A stretch of DNA of 64,000 bases from Mycolicibacterium sp. P9-22 (GTDB taxonomy: Bacteria; Actinomycetota; Actinomycetes; Mycobacteriales; Mycobacteriaceae): assembly GCF_008329585.1 (NCBI RefSeq), contig NZ_NPKP01000016.1, positions 44,999 to 108,998 of the forward strand, written 5' to 3'. A program made the translations under genes and the position numbers. How positions within the stretch are numbered: the stretch's first letter is position 1; the number at the start of each line of letters is the position of its first letter. Positions 7,775-16,924 of the stretch are shown here, in pieces. The notes under the pieces were generated by a model, which ran no database searches, was not told the DNA's origin, and saw only the letters and a program-made list of their open reading frames with translations.

Positions 7775-9042
7775 TTTTGCGCCTCACGCAGTAACTCGCC
7801 GTGGCGTTCCATCATCGCCACAGCGCGACGCTGGAGGTCGGCGGGCACATCAGGGAGTGCCGCTGCCCCATGTTCGCGACTCGGCAGACTTATCGTGGCA
7901 TCGCCGCAGGCGGTCTCCTCGTCCCGCTGGTTCGTCGCAGAGAACTCGACGTCGACAAGGAAGCCATCGCCTTCCTGTCGCTTCGCCGAGACCCTACCGC
8001 GCAGAATCTGAAAGTCACCGTGGTAGTTGAACTTCCGTACCTCATCGTGCTGACGCACAATCCAGGCACCGTCGCCCATCCAGTCCGTGAGCAAGTGGTG
8101 CAACCAGCATTCACGGAGAACTCCGTAGTCGTAGGCTCTCGGGTTTCCGATCGCCTGTGACCATTCACTGTCCCAATGCACTCGTTGCGCGACATCAGGT
8201 ACCCCGAAGGCGTTCTTGATGTAGAACGGAGCGATGCGCTGACGGTTTTGGTAGGCCAACCTTCCGGTTTTCAGACCGTACGGTACGAATCCGTAGCCGC
8301 CGGCGTGAAAGACGACCATGTCGGTGGTGGTCAGCGGGCCCTTGGCCATCGGCCCAAACTCATCGCCCACGCTGACGTCCTCCCAGTAGCGTGGCTCCCG
8401 GCCCCTGACCTTCTCCTCGGCGTAGATAGCATCCATCGCTGCGATGTCGTCGTCGGTGTAGGACGGTGCCGGGATCTCGCGGTACTTCCCCTTTTCCCGC
8501 GCCTTCTTGCGTTCGGTCAGAATCATCAGGCGCCGGTATACACCGACGACCTCTGCGCGCTGGTTGATCTTCACCTCGCGATCGACCTTGATGACCGACC
8601 GTCCCGCGAACTCCGAGGGCTTCTCGGTAACCGATTCGAGCGCGGTGAAGCTGTACAGGGTGTCACCGGCATAAACGGGGCGGTACCAATCCCACGTTGC
8701 TCCGGACACGAATGCATGAATGCCGCGATAGCTACCACCACGTAATTCCCGTGGCACCTTGTCGCCCTGCATGGGCGCGTTCAGCACGGCGGCCATGATC
8801 TGCGGAGCGATCTGCGAACCCCACCGACTGGTCGCCCCATGTTTGGGATCGCAGTACAGAGGATTGTCGTCCCCATAGCCGTGCGCGAAGTTACGGATCG
8901 CTTCAGAAGTCGCCGTACCGAACAACTCCTGGGTTCCCATCGCGCTGTCGTACCCGAGCGCTATCCGATCCTTCTCGATGTCGGCATCATCGATGGTGGC
9001 GATCGTCGCCTTCTCGAACTCATCGGACTGGGTTTGCGTCAT
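7771..9042 (-). CDS. MaoC-like double-hotdog acyl-CoA hydratase/dehydratase
   Basis: 423 residues, the size of a two-hotdog hydratase. The N-terminal half (about 20-180) resembles the FAS1-type MaoC dehydratase N domain (FAHGYGDDNPLYCDP); the second half (about 215-400) is a second hotdog repeat. These proteins hydrate trans-2-enoyl-CoA, often for bulky substrates such as steroid side chains. It is the first gene of a coupled operon with enoyl-CoA hydratase, adenylate cyclase and a membrane protein. A promoter should lie in the 189 bases upstream (9043-9231), where I see no clear operator. Confidence 0.8.
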   Translation of the reverse strand: MTQTQSDEFEKATIATIDDADIEKDRIALGYDSAMGTQELFGTATSEAIRNFAHGYGDDNPLYCDPKHGATSRWGSQIAPQIMAAVLNAPMQGDKVPRELRGGSYRGIHAFVSGATWDWYRPVYAGDTLYSFTALESVTEKPSEFAGRSVIKVDREVKINQRAEVVGVYRRLMILTERKKAREKGKYREIPAPSYTDDDIAAMDAIYAEEKVRGREPRYWEDVSVGDEFGPMAKGPLTTTDMVVFHAGGYGFVPYGLKTGRLAYQNRQRIAPFYIKNAFGVPDVAQRVHWDSEWSQAIGNPRAYDYGVLRECWLHHLLTDWMGDGAWIVRQHDEVRKFNYHGDFQILRGRVSAKRQEGDGFLVDVEFSATNQRDEETACGDATISLPSREHGAAALPDVPADLQRRAVAMMERHGELLREAQK

Positions 9043-9231
9043 CTCGCACCATTTCTCATCGGTAATTCGTCAACGATTCGTGTTCGCACCGAATGCATTG
9101 GTAGAACAAACTTCTGCTATCCGGTCAGATTATGACGCTTTCGAAGTTCGATCCAAGTTCGCGTTCAGATCTCCGGAACATGGCAATTGCCCCACGGTGT
9201 AGACCAATTCGTATACCTGACAGGGCATTTC

Positions 9232-10737
9232 CTAGCCGCCGAATGAGATGACAGGCCCCTCGCCCAACCCGATTCCGACGCCTTTGATCCGCAGGAACTC
9301 CTCCAGTCCTTGCCGGCCGCCTTCCTTGCCGATACCGCTCATCCCCCAGCCTCCGAACGGGCGATTGACGCCGAGATTGCCCGCGCCGTTGATGTGGATG
9401 TCACCGGCCTCCAGTTGCTCGGCGACCCGGATGGCACGCGACACGTCACGAGTGCGTACATAACCGGCGAGGCCGTACGGCGTGCTGTTCGCAATGCTGA
9501 TCGCTTCGTCCTCATCGGCGAACGGCGTGATCGCAAGCACCGGGCCGAACACCTCTTTCTGCGCCAGCTCGGAGGACCGGTCGACATCGGCGAACACCGT
9601 GGGTTCGATGTAGTAGCCGCCTGCCAAATCTCCCGGGAGTTCGGGTTGCTTACCGCCGGTGACCAACTGCGCACCTTCGGCAGACGCCCGCTGGATCAGA
9701 CCCATTATTCTGTCCACGGCCCCTTGGCTGATGACGGGACCGGCGATCACGCCGGGTTCAAAGGGGTTCCCCACGACGATCGACCGCGCAACGTCGGCCA
9801 TCCGGTCGACCACTTCATCGTAGATCCCTCGCTGCACCAGCATCCGGGTCGGAAACGAACACCCCTGACCCGCGAAGAATCCCATGGTCAACATCCCCGC
9901 GTGCACGCACGTCGCGTCGAGATCGGCGTCATCGAAGACGATATTGGCGGACTTGCCACCCAGTTCCACGACGACCGGTTTGATGGCCTCCGCCGCGGTC
10001 TGCAGTACCCGTGTTGCCGTCGCCGGGCCGCCGGTGAAGGTAATCTTGCTGACCAGCGGATGCCGTACGAGCGCCTCTCCCGCGGCGGCATTTCCAGGCA
10101 GGATGTTGAAAACGCCGGGGGGAAATCCGGCTTGCTCGAAGATATCGGCGATGAACTCGCCTGCGTAAGGCGTCAGCTCGGACGGCTTGACCACTACCGT
10201 GTTGCCCGCAGCTAGCACGGCCGGCACCTTCATGGCAATGGACCCGAGTGTTCCGTTCCACGTCACGATCGCGCCGATCACTCCGTAGGGCTGCGCAAGA
10301 GTGAAGCCGAATTCGTGGTTCGGCAGCCAGGACGCCACCACATCGCTGGTGTACTTGTCTGCCCACCCCGCGTAGTAGCGCGTGTAATTGCTCGCCATGC
10401 TCTGCTGACCGGTACCGGGTGCATACGCGGCACCCATGTCGATCGTCAGCAGCCGATTGAGCTCGGTGTCGTTCTCATCGAACAGATCGGCAAGCTTCAG
10501 CAACAACGCCCGTCGTTCGGATGGTGGAGTGCGACGCCATGTTTGGAAGGCCCGATGAGCGACCTGCACGGCACGGTCGATCTCCTCGGCGCCGGCCAGC
10601 GGGATTATGCCGTCGACGTTGCCGGTGATCGGGCTAATGCGTTCGTGTCGGCCGCCACTTCCGGATGTCAGCCGATCCGAGCCGATTCGCAGGTGGACAG
10701 GTATGGGTGCGCGGCTCACCACTGCAGCATTCGTCAC
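9232..10737 (-). CDS. NAD(P)-dependent aldehyde dehydrogenase
   Basis: 501 residues, full length. The cofactor motif VVVKPSELTP, the general-base motif VVELGGKSANIV and the nucleophile motif FFAGQGCSFPTR with its catalytic cysteine are all present. It oxidises an aldehyde to the acid in the cytoplasm. It starts with GTG after AAAGGA and lies 108 bases downstream of the PPOX-fold gene on the same strand, so the two may be cotranscribed. The substrate is unknown; neighbouring alcohol and aldehyde oxidation genes (12.5-16.9 kb) suggest the same pathway. Confidence 0.9.
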   Translation of the reverse strand: MTNAAVVSRAPIPVHLRIGSDRLTSGSGGRHERISPITGNVDGIIPLAGAEEIDRAVQVAHRAFQTWRRTPPSERRALLLKLADLFDENDTELNRLLTIDMGAAYAPGTGQQSMASNYTRYYAGWADKYTSDVVASWLPNHEFGFTLAQPYGVIGAIVTWNGTLGSIAMKVPAVLAAGNTVVVKPSELTPYAGEFIADIFEQAGFPPGVFNILPGNAAAGEALVRHPLVSKITFTGGPATATRVLQTAAEAIKPVVVELGGKSANIVFDDADLDATCVHAGMLTMGFFAGQGCSFPTRMLVQRGIYDEVVDRMADVARSIVVGNPFEPGVIAGPVISQGAVDRIMGLIQRASAEGAQLVTGGKQPELPGDLAGGYYIEPTVFADVDRSSELAQKEVFGPVLAITPFADEDEAISIANSTPYGLAGYVRTRDVSRAIRVAEQLEAGDIHINGAGNLGVNRPFGGWGMSGIGKEGGRQGLEEFLRIKGVGIGLGEGPVISFGG

Positions 10738-10845
10738 TATTTGGTCCTTTCAATGATCCATCGGCGGATGACTCGACTCTGACGATCGCCTTTCAATCGG
10801 CGTCGCAACAAGGTCGGGGTTGGGAATGTGTACAGCGACACACGG

Positions 10846-11337
10846 TCATCGAGCGTTGGAACTGGCATCGACTTCGGCGGACGGCGCATTCAACCGGATG
10901 CGCGAATTATCCCAGCTCAGCGCAGGTCCGGCAGGCTGCAAGCGCAGCAGTGTCATGCTGGAATATGCATTCTTCGTCGCCTGGGAAGTCACCTTGCTCG
11001 ACGGCCGGAAACTGCGATACTTGTCATCGAACGCGGCTGCCGCGCTGTCGAGTTCGTCTTCGTCAGCCACTTCACTGGTTGCTACCGGCAGCATCACAGC
11101 GCAGAGCTCTGACCACTGCTCACCTCTCTCGACGAGAAAGGAGCCTCGGTGGTCTCGCCTGATTCGCGAAACCTTCTTGGACCGACCGGGAGTCTGCACG
11201 TAGATCCTCTGCTCTGCGACAACGAACCAGATAGGCAGCGATACCGGCGAACCATCCGATCGCAGCGTGGTGTAAATACCGGTGTGGGCCGCCTCGATCT
11301 CCGCCCATACCTCGGTTTCCGACAGGTGGATCCCCAT
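10846..11337 (-). CDS. Pyridoxamine 5'-phosphate oxidase-fold flavin/F420-binding protein
   Basis: 163 residues from ATG 11337, chosen because AAGGGAG lies upstream; a longer frame to 11439 has an atypical N terminus. The pattern of an N-terminal helix (EVWAEIEAAHTGIYTTL), the strand pair SDGSPVSLPIWFVV and IYVQTPGRSKKVSRI fits the split-barrel PPOX/FDOR family, common in mycobacteria. Members bind FMN or F420 and reduce diverse substrates. It is divergent from the TetR gene at 11616 across 278 bases and may be under its control. Confidence 0.72.
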   Translation of the reverse strand: MGIHLSETEVWAEIEAAHTGIYTTLRSDGSPVSLPIWFVVAEQRIYVQTPGRSKKVSRIRRDHRGSFLVERGEQWSELCAVMLPVATSEVADEDELDSAAAAFDDKYRSFRPSSKVTSQATKNAYSSMTLLRLQPAGPALSWDNSRIRLNAPSAEVDASSNAR

Positions 11338-11615
11338 CCCAACTCCCTTACATAGCTGTTGATGCCGGGCAGAGCATGAGTGCGTGATCCTCGACCAGTC
11401 ATGCCCGCGCAGAGCGCTCGACCTCCGGTAGGGCGACATTAGGACTCACCCCACGCCGACCCCAACGGACCGTTCAACCACACGGAACAACCCCCAACAC
11501 GTCGAAGGCAGACTCGTTACGGTTAGCCTGCTTACACATGTAGCCTCTGATCCACGATCGGCTGCGAGATGGCGGACCGTGGGTTGCTCGTCATCGATCA
11601 GGGGTCGATAAAGCT

Positions 11616-12281
11616 ATGGCACGCCTACCCGGAAGCAAGAACCACGTGGCCCCAGAAACAGAAGAGCCAAACGACCAGGAAACCCAGCGCGAACGTATCT
11701 ATCGGGCGGCGGTCGCATCCTTTGACGCGCGGGGAATCAACCGCGCAAGCATGGAGAAAGTCGCTCAGCAGGCGGGCGTGTCACGACAGACTGTCTACTT
11801 CTACTTCCCTGACAAGGTATCGCTGATCGCCGAGGTGGTGCTCAGGCACGCCAGGGAGTGGCTGGCGGAGATCAGCGAACAGCTGAAAGGGCGCCCCAAC
11901 GGCGTACAGCCGATTGTGGAGGCCATGGTCCTGTGCGTCGATGGCGCATTACGCGATACGTACCTCGCCTTGCTTCTTCGACCGACATCGGACAAGCTGG
12001 CCACCGCGCTGGCCACCATGCCTGCAGTTCGGGAAGCTCAGGAAGCTTTGTGGTATCCGCTCTTTCGTCGTGCGCGCGAAAGCGGCGAACTGCGCGCGGA
12101 TTTGTCCGACGATGATCTGATGGCATGGATCACGCTCGTTGGGTTGGCAATCATGACCCATGGCAGTGAACGTGGTCTCGACGATCTCACCAAAGTCGAG
12201 TCGTTGTTGAATCAGTTCATGGTGCCCAGCCTGCACAGACAAGCCGAGAACGTGGTGTCCCTCGATCCAGCCGACGATTGA
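11616..12281 (+). CDS. TetR-family transcriptional regulator
   Basis: 221 residues. The helix-turn-helix is at about 27-70 (ASMEKVAQQAGVSRQTVYFY), followed by a helical ligand-binding domain. Regulators of this family repress by binding palindromes and leave DNA when a small molecule binds. It is divergent from the PPOX-fold/aldehyde dehydrogenase pair and upstream of the GMC-P450-ALDH genes, so it may control either side. A palindrome at 12414-12430, just before the GMC gene, is a candidate target. Confidence 0.88.
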   Translation: MARLPGSKNHVAPETEEPNDQETQRERIYRAAVASFDARGINRASMEKVAQQAGVSRQTVYFYFPDKVSLIAEVVLRHAREWLAEISEQLKGRPNGVQPIVEAMVLCVDGALRDTYLALLLRPTSDKLATALATMPAVREAQEALWYPLFRRARESGELRADLSDDDLMAWITLVGLAIMTHGSERGLDDLTKVESLLNQFMVPSLHRQAENVVSLDPADD

Positions 12282-12413
12282 ACCGCCGGGTACTTCAACG
12301 CGATAGCAGCTCTGCGGGTGCTGAACTGCACAACCGAAATCGACTCTGCTGCTGCCTATCAGAACCCTTTTCGGCGGTGTTGCCGAATCACCGTCACGTG
12401 CGTGCCCCAGTCC

Positions 12414-12430
12414 GTTCCGATTGTCGGAAC
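12414..12430. promoter_or_regulatory. Candidate operator upstream of the GMC-P450-ALDH genes
   Basis: GTTCCGATTGTCGGAAC has perfect 7-bp arms around TTG. It lies 132 bases before the GMC oxidoreductase start, within the 280-base gap after the TetR gene. The regulator may be that TetR or the LuxR-type protein at 16925. Confidence 0.5.
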
Positions 12431-12561
12431 TAAAGGTTGGCCTGCAACAATTCGCGTCCTAGTCTCGCTATCGGCTAGCCCAAGTTCCAACCCGGGTAAC
12501 CGCATCACCTGTCCCGGCTCTCGGGCGGGTTCACAAACCACATCGGACTCTCAGGGGCGGA

Positions 12562-14160
12562 ATGACCTTCGATTACATCATCGTCGGAGCGGGATCCGCG
12601 GGTTGCGTTCTCGCCGCTCGCCTGTCGGAGGATCCTGCGATTCGGGTGCTCCTCCTCGAGGCCGGCGGTAAAGACAAGAGCCCGCTCATCCGCGTCCCGA
12701 AGGGCTTTGGGAAGCTGCTCGGCAACTCCAATTACACCTGGTCCTTTCCCACTCGACCGTTCGGTCCGACCAGCCGAGTCGAAGCCTGGGCCAGAGGGAA
12801 GACACTCGGAGGCTCAAGCGCGATCAACGGCCTGGTCTACAACCGCGGTCAACGCAGCGACTGGGACGACCTTGCGCGAGTCGGCGGGACCACGTGGAGC
12901 TGGAATGAAATCGTGCCTGCATATAAGGCGATCGAGAACAACGAACTCGGAGCATCCACCACACGAGGCGCCAACGGACCGCTCACTATCACGCGCGTAG
13001 AGGATGCCGATCCACTTTGCGAAGTGATGATCGATTCCGGCAAGACCGTCGGAATGCAGCGTGCCGAGGACATCAACGAGACAGACGATGAACGAATCGG
13101 CTACACGATGGCCAATATCGCCAATGGTCGTCGCGTCAGCGCCGCCCACGCGTTCCTGAACCCCGCACGCCGACGCCCCAACCTAACGATCAGGACGGAA
13201 GCACAGGCGATCAAGATTCTCTTCGAGAACGACCGCGCGATCGGTGTGCGTTGTCGCCAGGGCAACCTACTTGTCGACTACCGCGCATCGAAGGACGTCA
13301 TTTTGAGCCTCGGCAGTATGCAGACGCCGCGACTGCTGCAACTGTCCGGAATCGGGCCAGCCGAAGTGCTCCGCGCCGCCGGAGTGGATGTCCGTGTCGA
13401 CCAGGCGAGTGTCGGTGGCCGCATGCGAGAGCATCGGTGTTTCGTATTGAATTACCGACTGAAGCAAGACCTCGGACTGAATAAGACGCTAAGCAGCTCG
13501 CTCGGTCAGGGTGTTGCAGCGGTGAAGTACCTGGCCACGCACCGGGGACCACTGGCATCACCGTCCTACGATGTCATCGGATTCCTGAAATCCGGCGAGG
13601 CGACCGATCGAGTCGACGGTCAGGTATTACTGGCTCCCTTTTCGGTTGCCTCTATGAGACCGGGTCAGAATCCGGAGCTCGAGCGGGAACCGGGGCTGCA
13701 AGCAATAGGTTTCGTCTCACGCCCCACCAGCGAAGGCCATTGCCACATCACCTCCGCCAACCCCGACGCGCCACTTGACATCGAGACGAACTATTACGGT
13801 TCAGCGGAGGACCGAAGCACCGGATTGGCCGTATTCGCGAAGATGCGACACATGTTCGAGAACGGCCCGATTGCCGACTACATTGCGCACGAGACGGTTC
13901 CCGGATCCGACGTGACTGGCGACCAGGACATCATCGACAACGCCCTAGCGCACGGATACTGCGGATATCACGCCATCGGTACATCAGGGATGGGCCTGGA
14001 GGACACCGCTGCAGTCGACTCCTCACTTCGTGTGCGGGGAGTATCCGGATTGCGGGTGATGGACTGCTCGGTGCTTCCAGTGATGGTGGCAGGCAACCTG
14101 AACGCGCCGATGATGGCGATGGCGTGGCACGCGGCCGACGTGATCCGCGACGGAGTTTGA
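12562..14160 (+). CDS. GMC-family FAD-dependent alcohol oxidoreductase
   Basis: 532 residues. The N-terminal dinucleotide motif YIIVGAGSAGCVLAARL binds FAD; ARGKTLGGSSAINGLVYNRG is the GMC signature around 76-95. Near the C terminus GYHAIGTSGMG carries the catalytic histidine and GNLNAPMMAMA the Asn region. The family oxidises primary alcohols (choline, alkanol or polyethylene-glycol dehydrogenase types) to aldehydes. The P450 gene follows after 39 bases and an aldehyde dehydrogenase after that, consistent with hydroxylation, alcohol oxidation and aldehyde oxidation in order. The substrate is unknown. Confidence 0.9.
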   Translation: MTFDYIIVGAGSAGCVLAARLSEDPAIRVLLLEAGGKDKSPLIRVPKGFGKLLGNSNYTWSFPTRPFGPTSRVEAWARGKTLGGSSAINGLVYNRGQRSDWDDLARVGGTTWSWNEIVPAYKAIENNELGASTTRGANGPLTITRVEDADPLCEVMIDSGKTVGMQRAEDINETDDERIGYTMANIANGRRVSAAHAFLNPARRRPNLTIRTEAQAIKILFENDRAIGVRCRQGNLLVDYRASKDVILSLGSMQTPRLLQLSGIGPAEVLRAAGVDVRVDQASVGGRMREHRCFVLNYRLKQDLGLNKTLSSSLGQGVAAVKYLATHRGPLASPSYDVIGFLKSGEATDRVDGQVLLAPFSVASMRPGQNPELEREPGLQAIGFVSRPTSEGHCHITSANPDAPLDIETNYYGSAEDRSTGLAVFAKMRHMFENGPIADYIAHETVPGSDVTGDQDIIDNALAHGYCGYHAIGTSGMGLEDTAAVDSSLRVRGVSGLRVMDCSVLPVMVAGNLNAPMMAMAWHAADVIRDGV

Positions 14161-14199
14161 GCAGATGACCTTAATCTTCACGGAAACGAGGAAGCGCAC

Positions 14200-15435
14200 A
14201 TGCCGTTAACCAAAATCGAGGATCTCGCTGACAAGACGTTCGATCCGCACATCGCCGACAAGGCCGTGTTCGGCGATCATCCGAATCCGTACCCTCGGCT
14301 GAAGGAGATGCGTGCTGAAGGGCCGGTACTGCACACCGACTTCTGGGAGGAATTCGGTATCCCGAGGTGGCCGGCCCCCTGGGAGGACCGTTGGAGTGTG
14401 CTGTCGTTCGACGCGGTCAGCCAGGTCCTCAACGACCCGATCACGTTCTCGAACAAGGCTTTCGATTCGACCCTCGGACTGAGTTTCGGCCAGACGGTCA
14501 GCGTGATGGATCCCCCCGAGCATTCGCCATTCAAAAAACTGCTGCAGAAGGCCTTCAATCCCGTCGTCATCCAGGAATGGGGCTCCCGGATCGTGTCCCC
14601 GGTGGTCGATGAGTTGGTCACACCGCTGCGGGCCAGCGGCAAGGCCGAGCTGGTCGAGGACTTCGCCCGCCCCTACCCCTTCAATGTGATCTATCGGATG
14701 CTCGACCTACCGCCGGACGATATCGAAACCTTCTACAAGCTCACGGTCGCTCAAATCATCCACCACCCGACGATGGACAACGCCATCGAAGCGGCCGGCA
14801 AACTCGGGCGCTACTTCCGGCAGATGATTGACGATCGCAAGACCAATCCAGGCAACGATGTGGTCAGCCTGCTCGCCACCGTGGAGCTCGACGGCGCGCC
14901 CCTACCCGACGAGGTAGTCATCTCCTTCCTGCGCCAGCTGATCAACGCCGGCGGGGATACGACATTCCGGACGACGACGGCGTTGCTTACAGGCCTACTC
15001 ACCAATCCGGATCAACTCGACGCCGTCCGGGCAGACCGCTCGCTGATCCCGGCCGCCGTCGAGGAGGCGCTACGCTGGGATGGCCCCGTACTGTGTTCGG
15101 TCCGACTTACCATGGCAGACACTGAGATTGCCGGCGTCGCAGTCCCGGAAGGCGCCTTCCTCAACATGGTATACGGCAGCGCCAATCACGATGAAACGGT
15201 GTTCGACCATCCGGAGAAGTTCGACATCTTCCGGCCCAAGCACCGCCATTTCGGATTTGCCCACGGCGCCCACAACTGCCTCGGCCAAACACTGGCCCGT
15301 CTCGAGATGACGCGGGCGCTCAACGCCATGCTGGACGATCTGCCGAATGTCCGATTGGATCCCGATTATCCTGCGCCAAGCCTCAAGGGCGCGGCGATGC
15401 GGATTCCGGACGAGATTCGCGTCGTCTGCGAATAG
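14200..15435 (+). CDS. Cytochrome P450
   Basis: 411 residues, the usual size of a soluble bacterial P450. The I-helix motif INAGGDTTFRTT, the EEALRW (ExxR) motif and the heme loop FGFAHGAHNCLGQTLA with the cysteine ligand are complete, so the protein looks active. P450s insert one oxygen atom using electrons from a ferredoxin. No ferredoxin gene is adjacent; the FprB-like protein at 631 might serve. Its position between alcohol and aldehyde oxidising enzymes suggests hydroxylation of an alkyl or terpenoid substrate. Confidence 0.92.
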   Translation: MPLTKIEDLADKTFDPHIADKAVFGDHPNPYPRLKEMRAEGPVLHTDFWEEFGIPRWPAPWEDRWSVLSFDAVSQVLNDPITFSNKAFDSTLGLSFGQTVSVMDPPEHSPFKKLLQKAFNPVVIQEWGSRIVSPVVDELVTPLRASGKAELVEDFARPYPFNVIYRMLDLPPDDIETFYKLTVAQIIHHPTMDNAIEAAGKLGRYFRQMIDDRKTNPGNDVVSLLATVELDGAPLPDEVVISFLRQLINAGGDTTFRTTTALLTGLLTNPDQLDAVRADRSLIPAAVEEALRWDGPVLCSVRLTMADTEIAGVAVPEGAFLNMVYGSANHDETVFDHPEKFDIFRPKHRHFGFAHGAHNCLGQTLARLEMTRALNAMLDDLPNVRLDPDYPAPSLKGAAMRIPDEIRVVCE

Positions 15436-15446
15436 ATGGAGCTGTA

Positions 15447-16850
15447 TTGACACTCAAAACGTACAACCCGGCCACCGGCACGGTGTTGCGAACCTACGAT
15501 GAGACACCGGAACGCGACGTCGAGGCGATCCTGGCGCGAGCGAGCGCGGCGGCCGACGTCTGGCGGAACGCTCCGCAGGAAGAGCGGGCGGCCGCGCTGA
15601 GGCGGCTGGCTGCGGCGTTGCGCGATCAGCGAGACGCACTTGCCCGATTGGCAACGCTCGAAATGGGCAAGCCGCTGCGTGAAAGCTTGGCCGAGATCGA
15701 CAAATGCGCGGTGACGTGCGAATGGTTTGCTGACCACGGCGCGGAATTCCTCACGACCGACCGTGCCGAAACCGAAGCCATCGACACCCGGATTGTGTTC
15801 GAACCACTCGGGGTTCTGTTCGCGATCATGCCGTGGAACTATCCCTTCTGGCAGGTGATCCGGGCACTGGCCCCGGCAGTGATCGCAGGAAACGTCGTTG
15901 TGCTCAAGCACGCCCCCTCGACGACCGGTTGCGCACTTCGACTCGCCGAGCTGGCCGCCGCGAACCTCGCCGAAGGCGTCTTCTCGGTGGTGGTCGTCGG
16001 TCCTGAGCGAACCCCGGATGTCTGCGAACGGATAATCGGTGACGCTCGGATTTCCGCTATCACGCTGACAGGTTCGACCGGTGCCGGCCGTTCGGTGGCG
16101 GCGGTCGCCGGGCGTCATCTCAAGAAGGCAGTTCTCGAACTGGGCGGAAGTGACCCGTTCATCGTATTGGCAGATGCCGATATCGATGCCGCAGCGAAGT
16201 GGGCCGCTCGCAGCCGATTCCAGAATGCCGGACAGTCCTGCATTGCGACCAAACGCATTATTGCAGTCGAAGCGATCGCCGACTCCTTCACCGACCGATT
16301 TCTCGCCGAGGTGTCACTCATGGTCCTTGGGGACCCGCTCGCGGAAGGCACCACGATCGGCCCAATGGCACGCGAAGACCTGCGCGACGGTCTGGCCAGC
16401 CAGGTCCAGCTTTCCGTCGACAAGGGCGCCAGGGTCCTGGCCGGTGGTCTGGTACCCGACCTGGCTGGATACTACTATCCGCCGACGGTGCTCGATCAGG
16501 TCACAAGCGATATGCCCGTAGTGGACGAGGAAACGTTCGGTCCGGCTGTACCTCTGATTCGCGCCCGCGACTCGGAGGAAGCGATCCGGCTGGCAAATGC
16601 CACCCCGTTTGGGCTCGGCAGCAATATCTGGACCGCGGATTTGGATCGGGGACGCGACCTTGCGGCCAGACTCACCGCTGGTCATACCGCCATCAACGGT
16701 ATGACAGCTTCCGACCCTCGGCTGCCTTTCGGCGGCCTCAAGAACTCGGGCTATGGCAGAGAGCTATCTCATTACGGCATACACGAATTCGTCAATGTGC
16801 ATGTGATCGTGACGAATGGGTCCAGCGGCCCCACGGAAGCGCGCAGATGA
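15447..16850 (+). CDS. Aldehyde dehydrogenase (succinate-semialdehyde type)
   Basis: 467 residues starting with TTG at 15447, 11 bases after the P450 stop and preceded by GGAG at good spacing. Visible motifs: MPWNYPFWQVIR, the base-containing VLELGGSDPFIVL and the nucleophile FQNAGQSCIATKR, plus the closing LPFGGLKNSGYGRE. The sequence best fits the semialdehyde group of NAD(P)-dependent enzymes. It probably completes the GMC-P450-ALDH oxidation series. It is distinct from the enzyme encoded at 9232. Confidence 0.9.
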   Translation: MTLKTYNPATGTVLRTYDETPERDVEAILARASAAADVWRNAPQEERAAALRRLAAALRDQRDALARLATLEMGKPLRESLAEIDKCAVTCEWFADHGAEFLTTDRAETEAIDTRIVFEPLGVLFAIMPWNYPFWQVIRALAPAVIAGNVVVLKHAPSTTGCALRLAELAAANLAEGVFSVVVVGPERTPDVCERIIGDARISAITLTGSTGAGRSVAAVAGRHLKKAVLELGGSDPFIVLADADIDAAAKWAARSRFQNAGQSCIATKRIIAVEAIADSFTDRFLAEVSLMVLGDPLAEGTTIGPMAREDLRDGLASQVQLSVDKGARVLAGGLVPDLAGYYYPPTVLDQVTSDMPVVDEETFGPAVPLIRARDSEEAIRLANATPFGLGSNIWTADLDRGRDLAARLTAGHTAINGMTASDPRLPFGGLKNSGYGRELSHYGIHEFVNVHVIVTNGSSGPTEARR

Positions 16851-16924
16851 CCAGGCGATGTCACTACGACGTCGTGCCGGCGGCCGATGAACGCCCGATG
16901 AGGGCGCTGCGGCGCTGTTGAACA

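Noticed and set aside
12371..12386. TCGGC/GCCGA hairpin as terminator of the TetR gene
   Set aside because: Only 5-bp arms, 90 bases past the stop and no tract; too weak to list.
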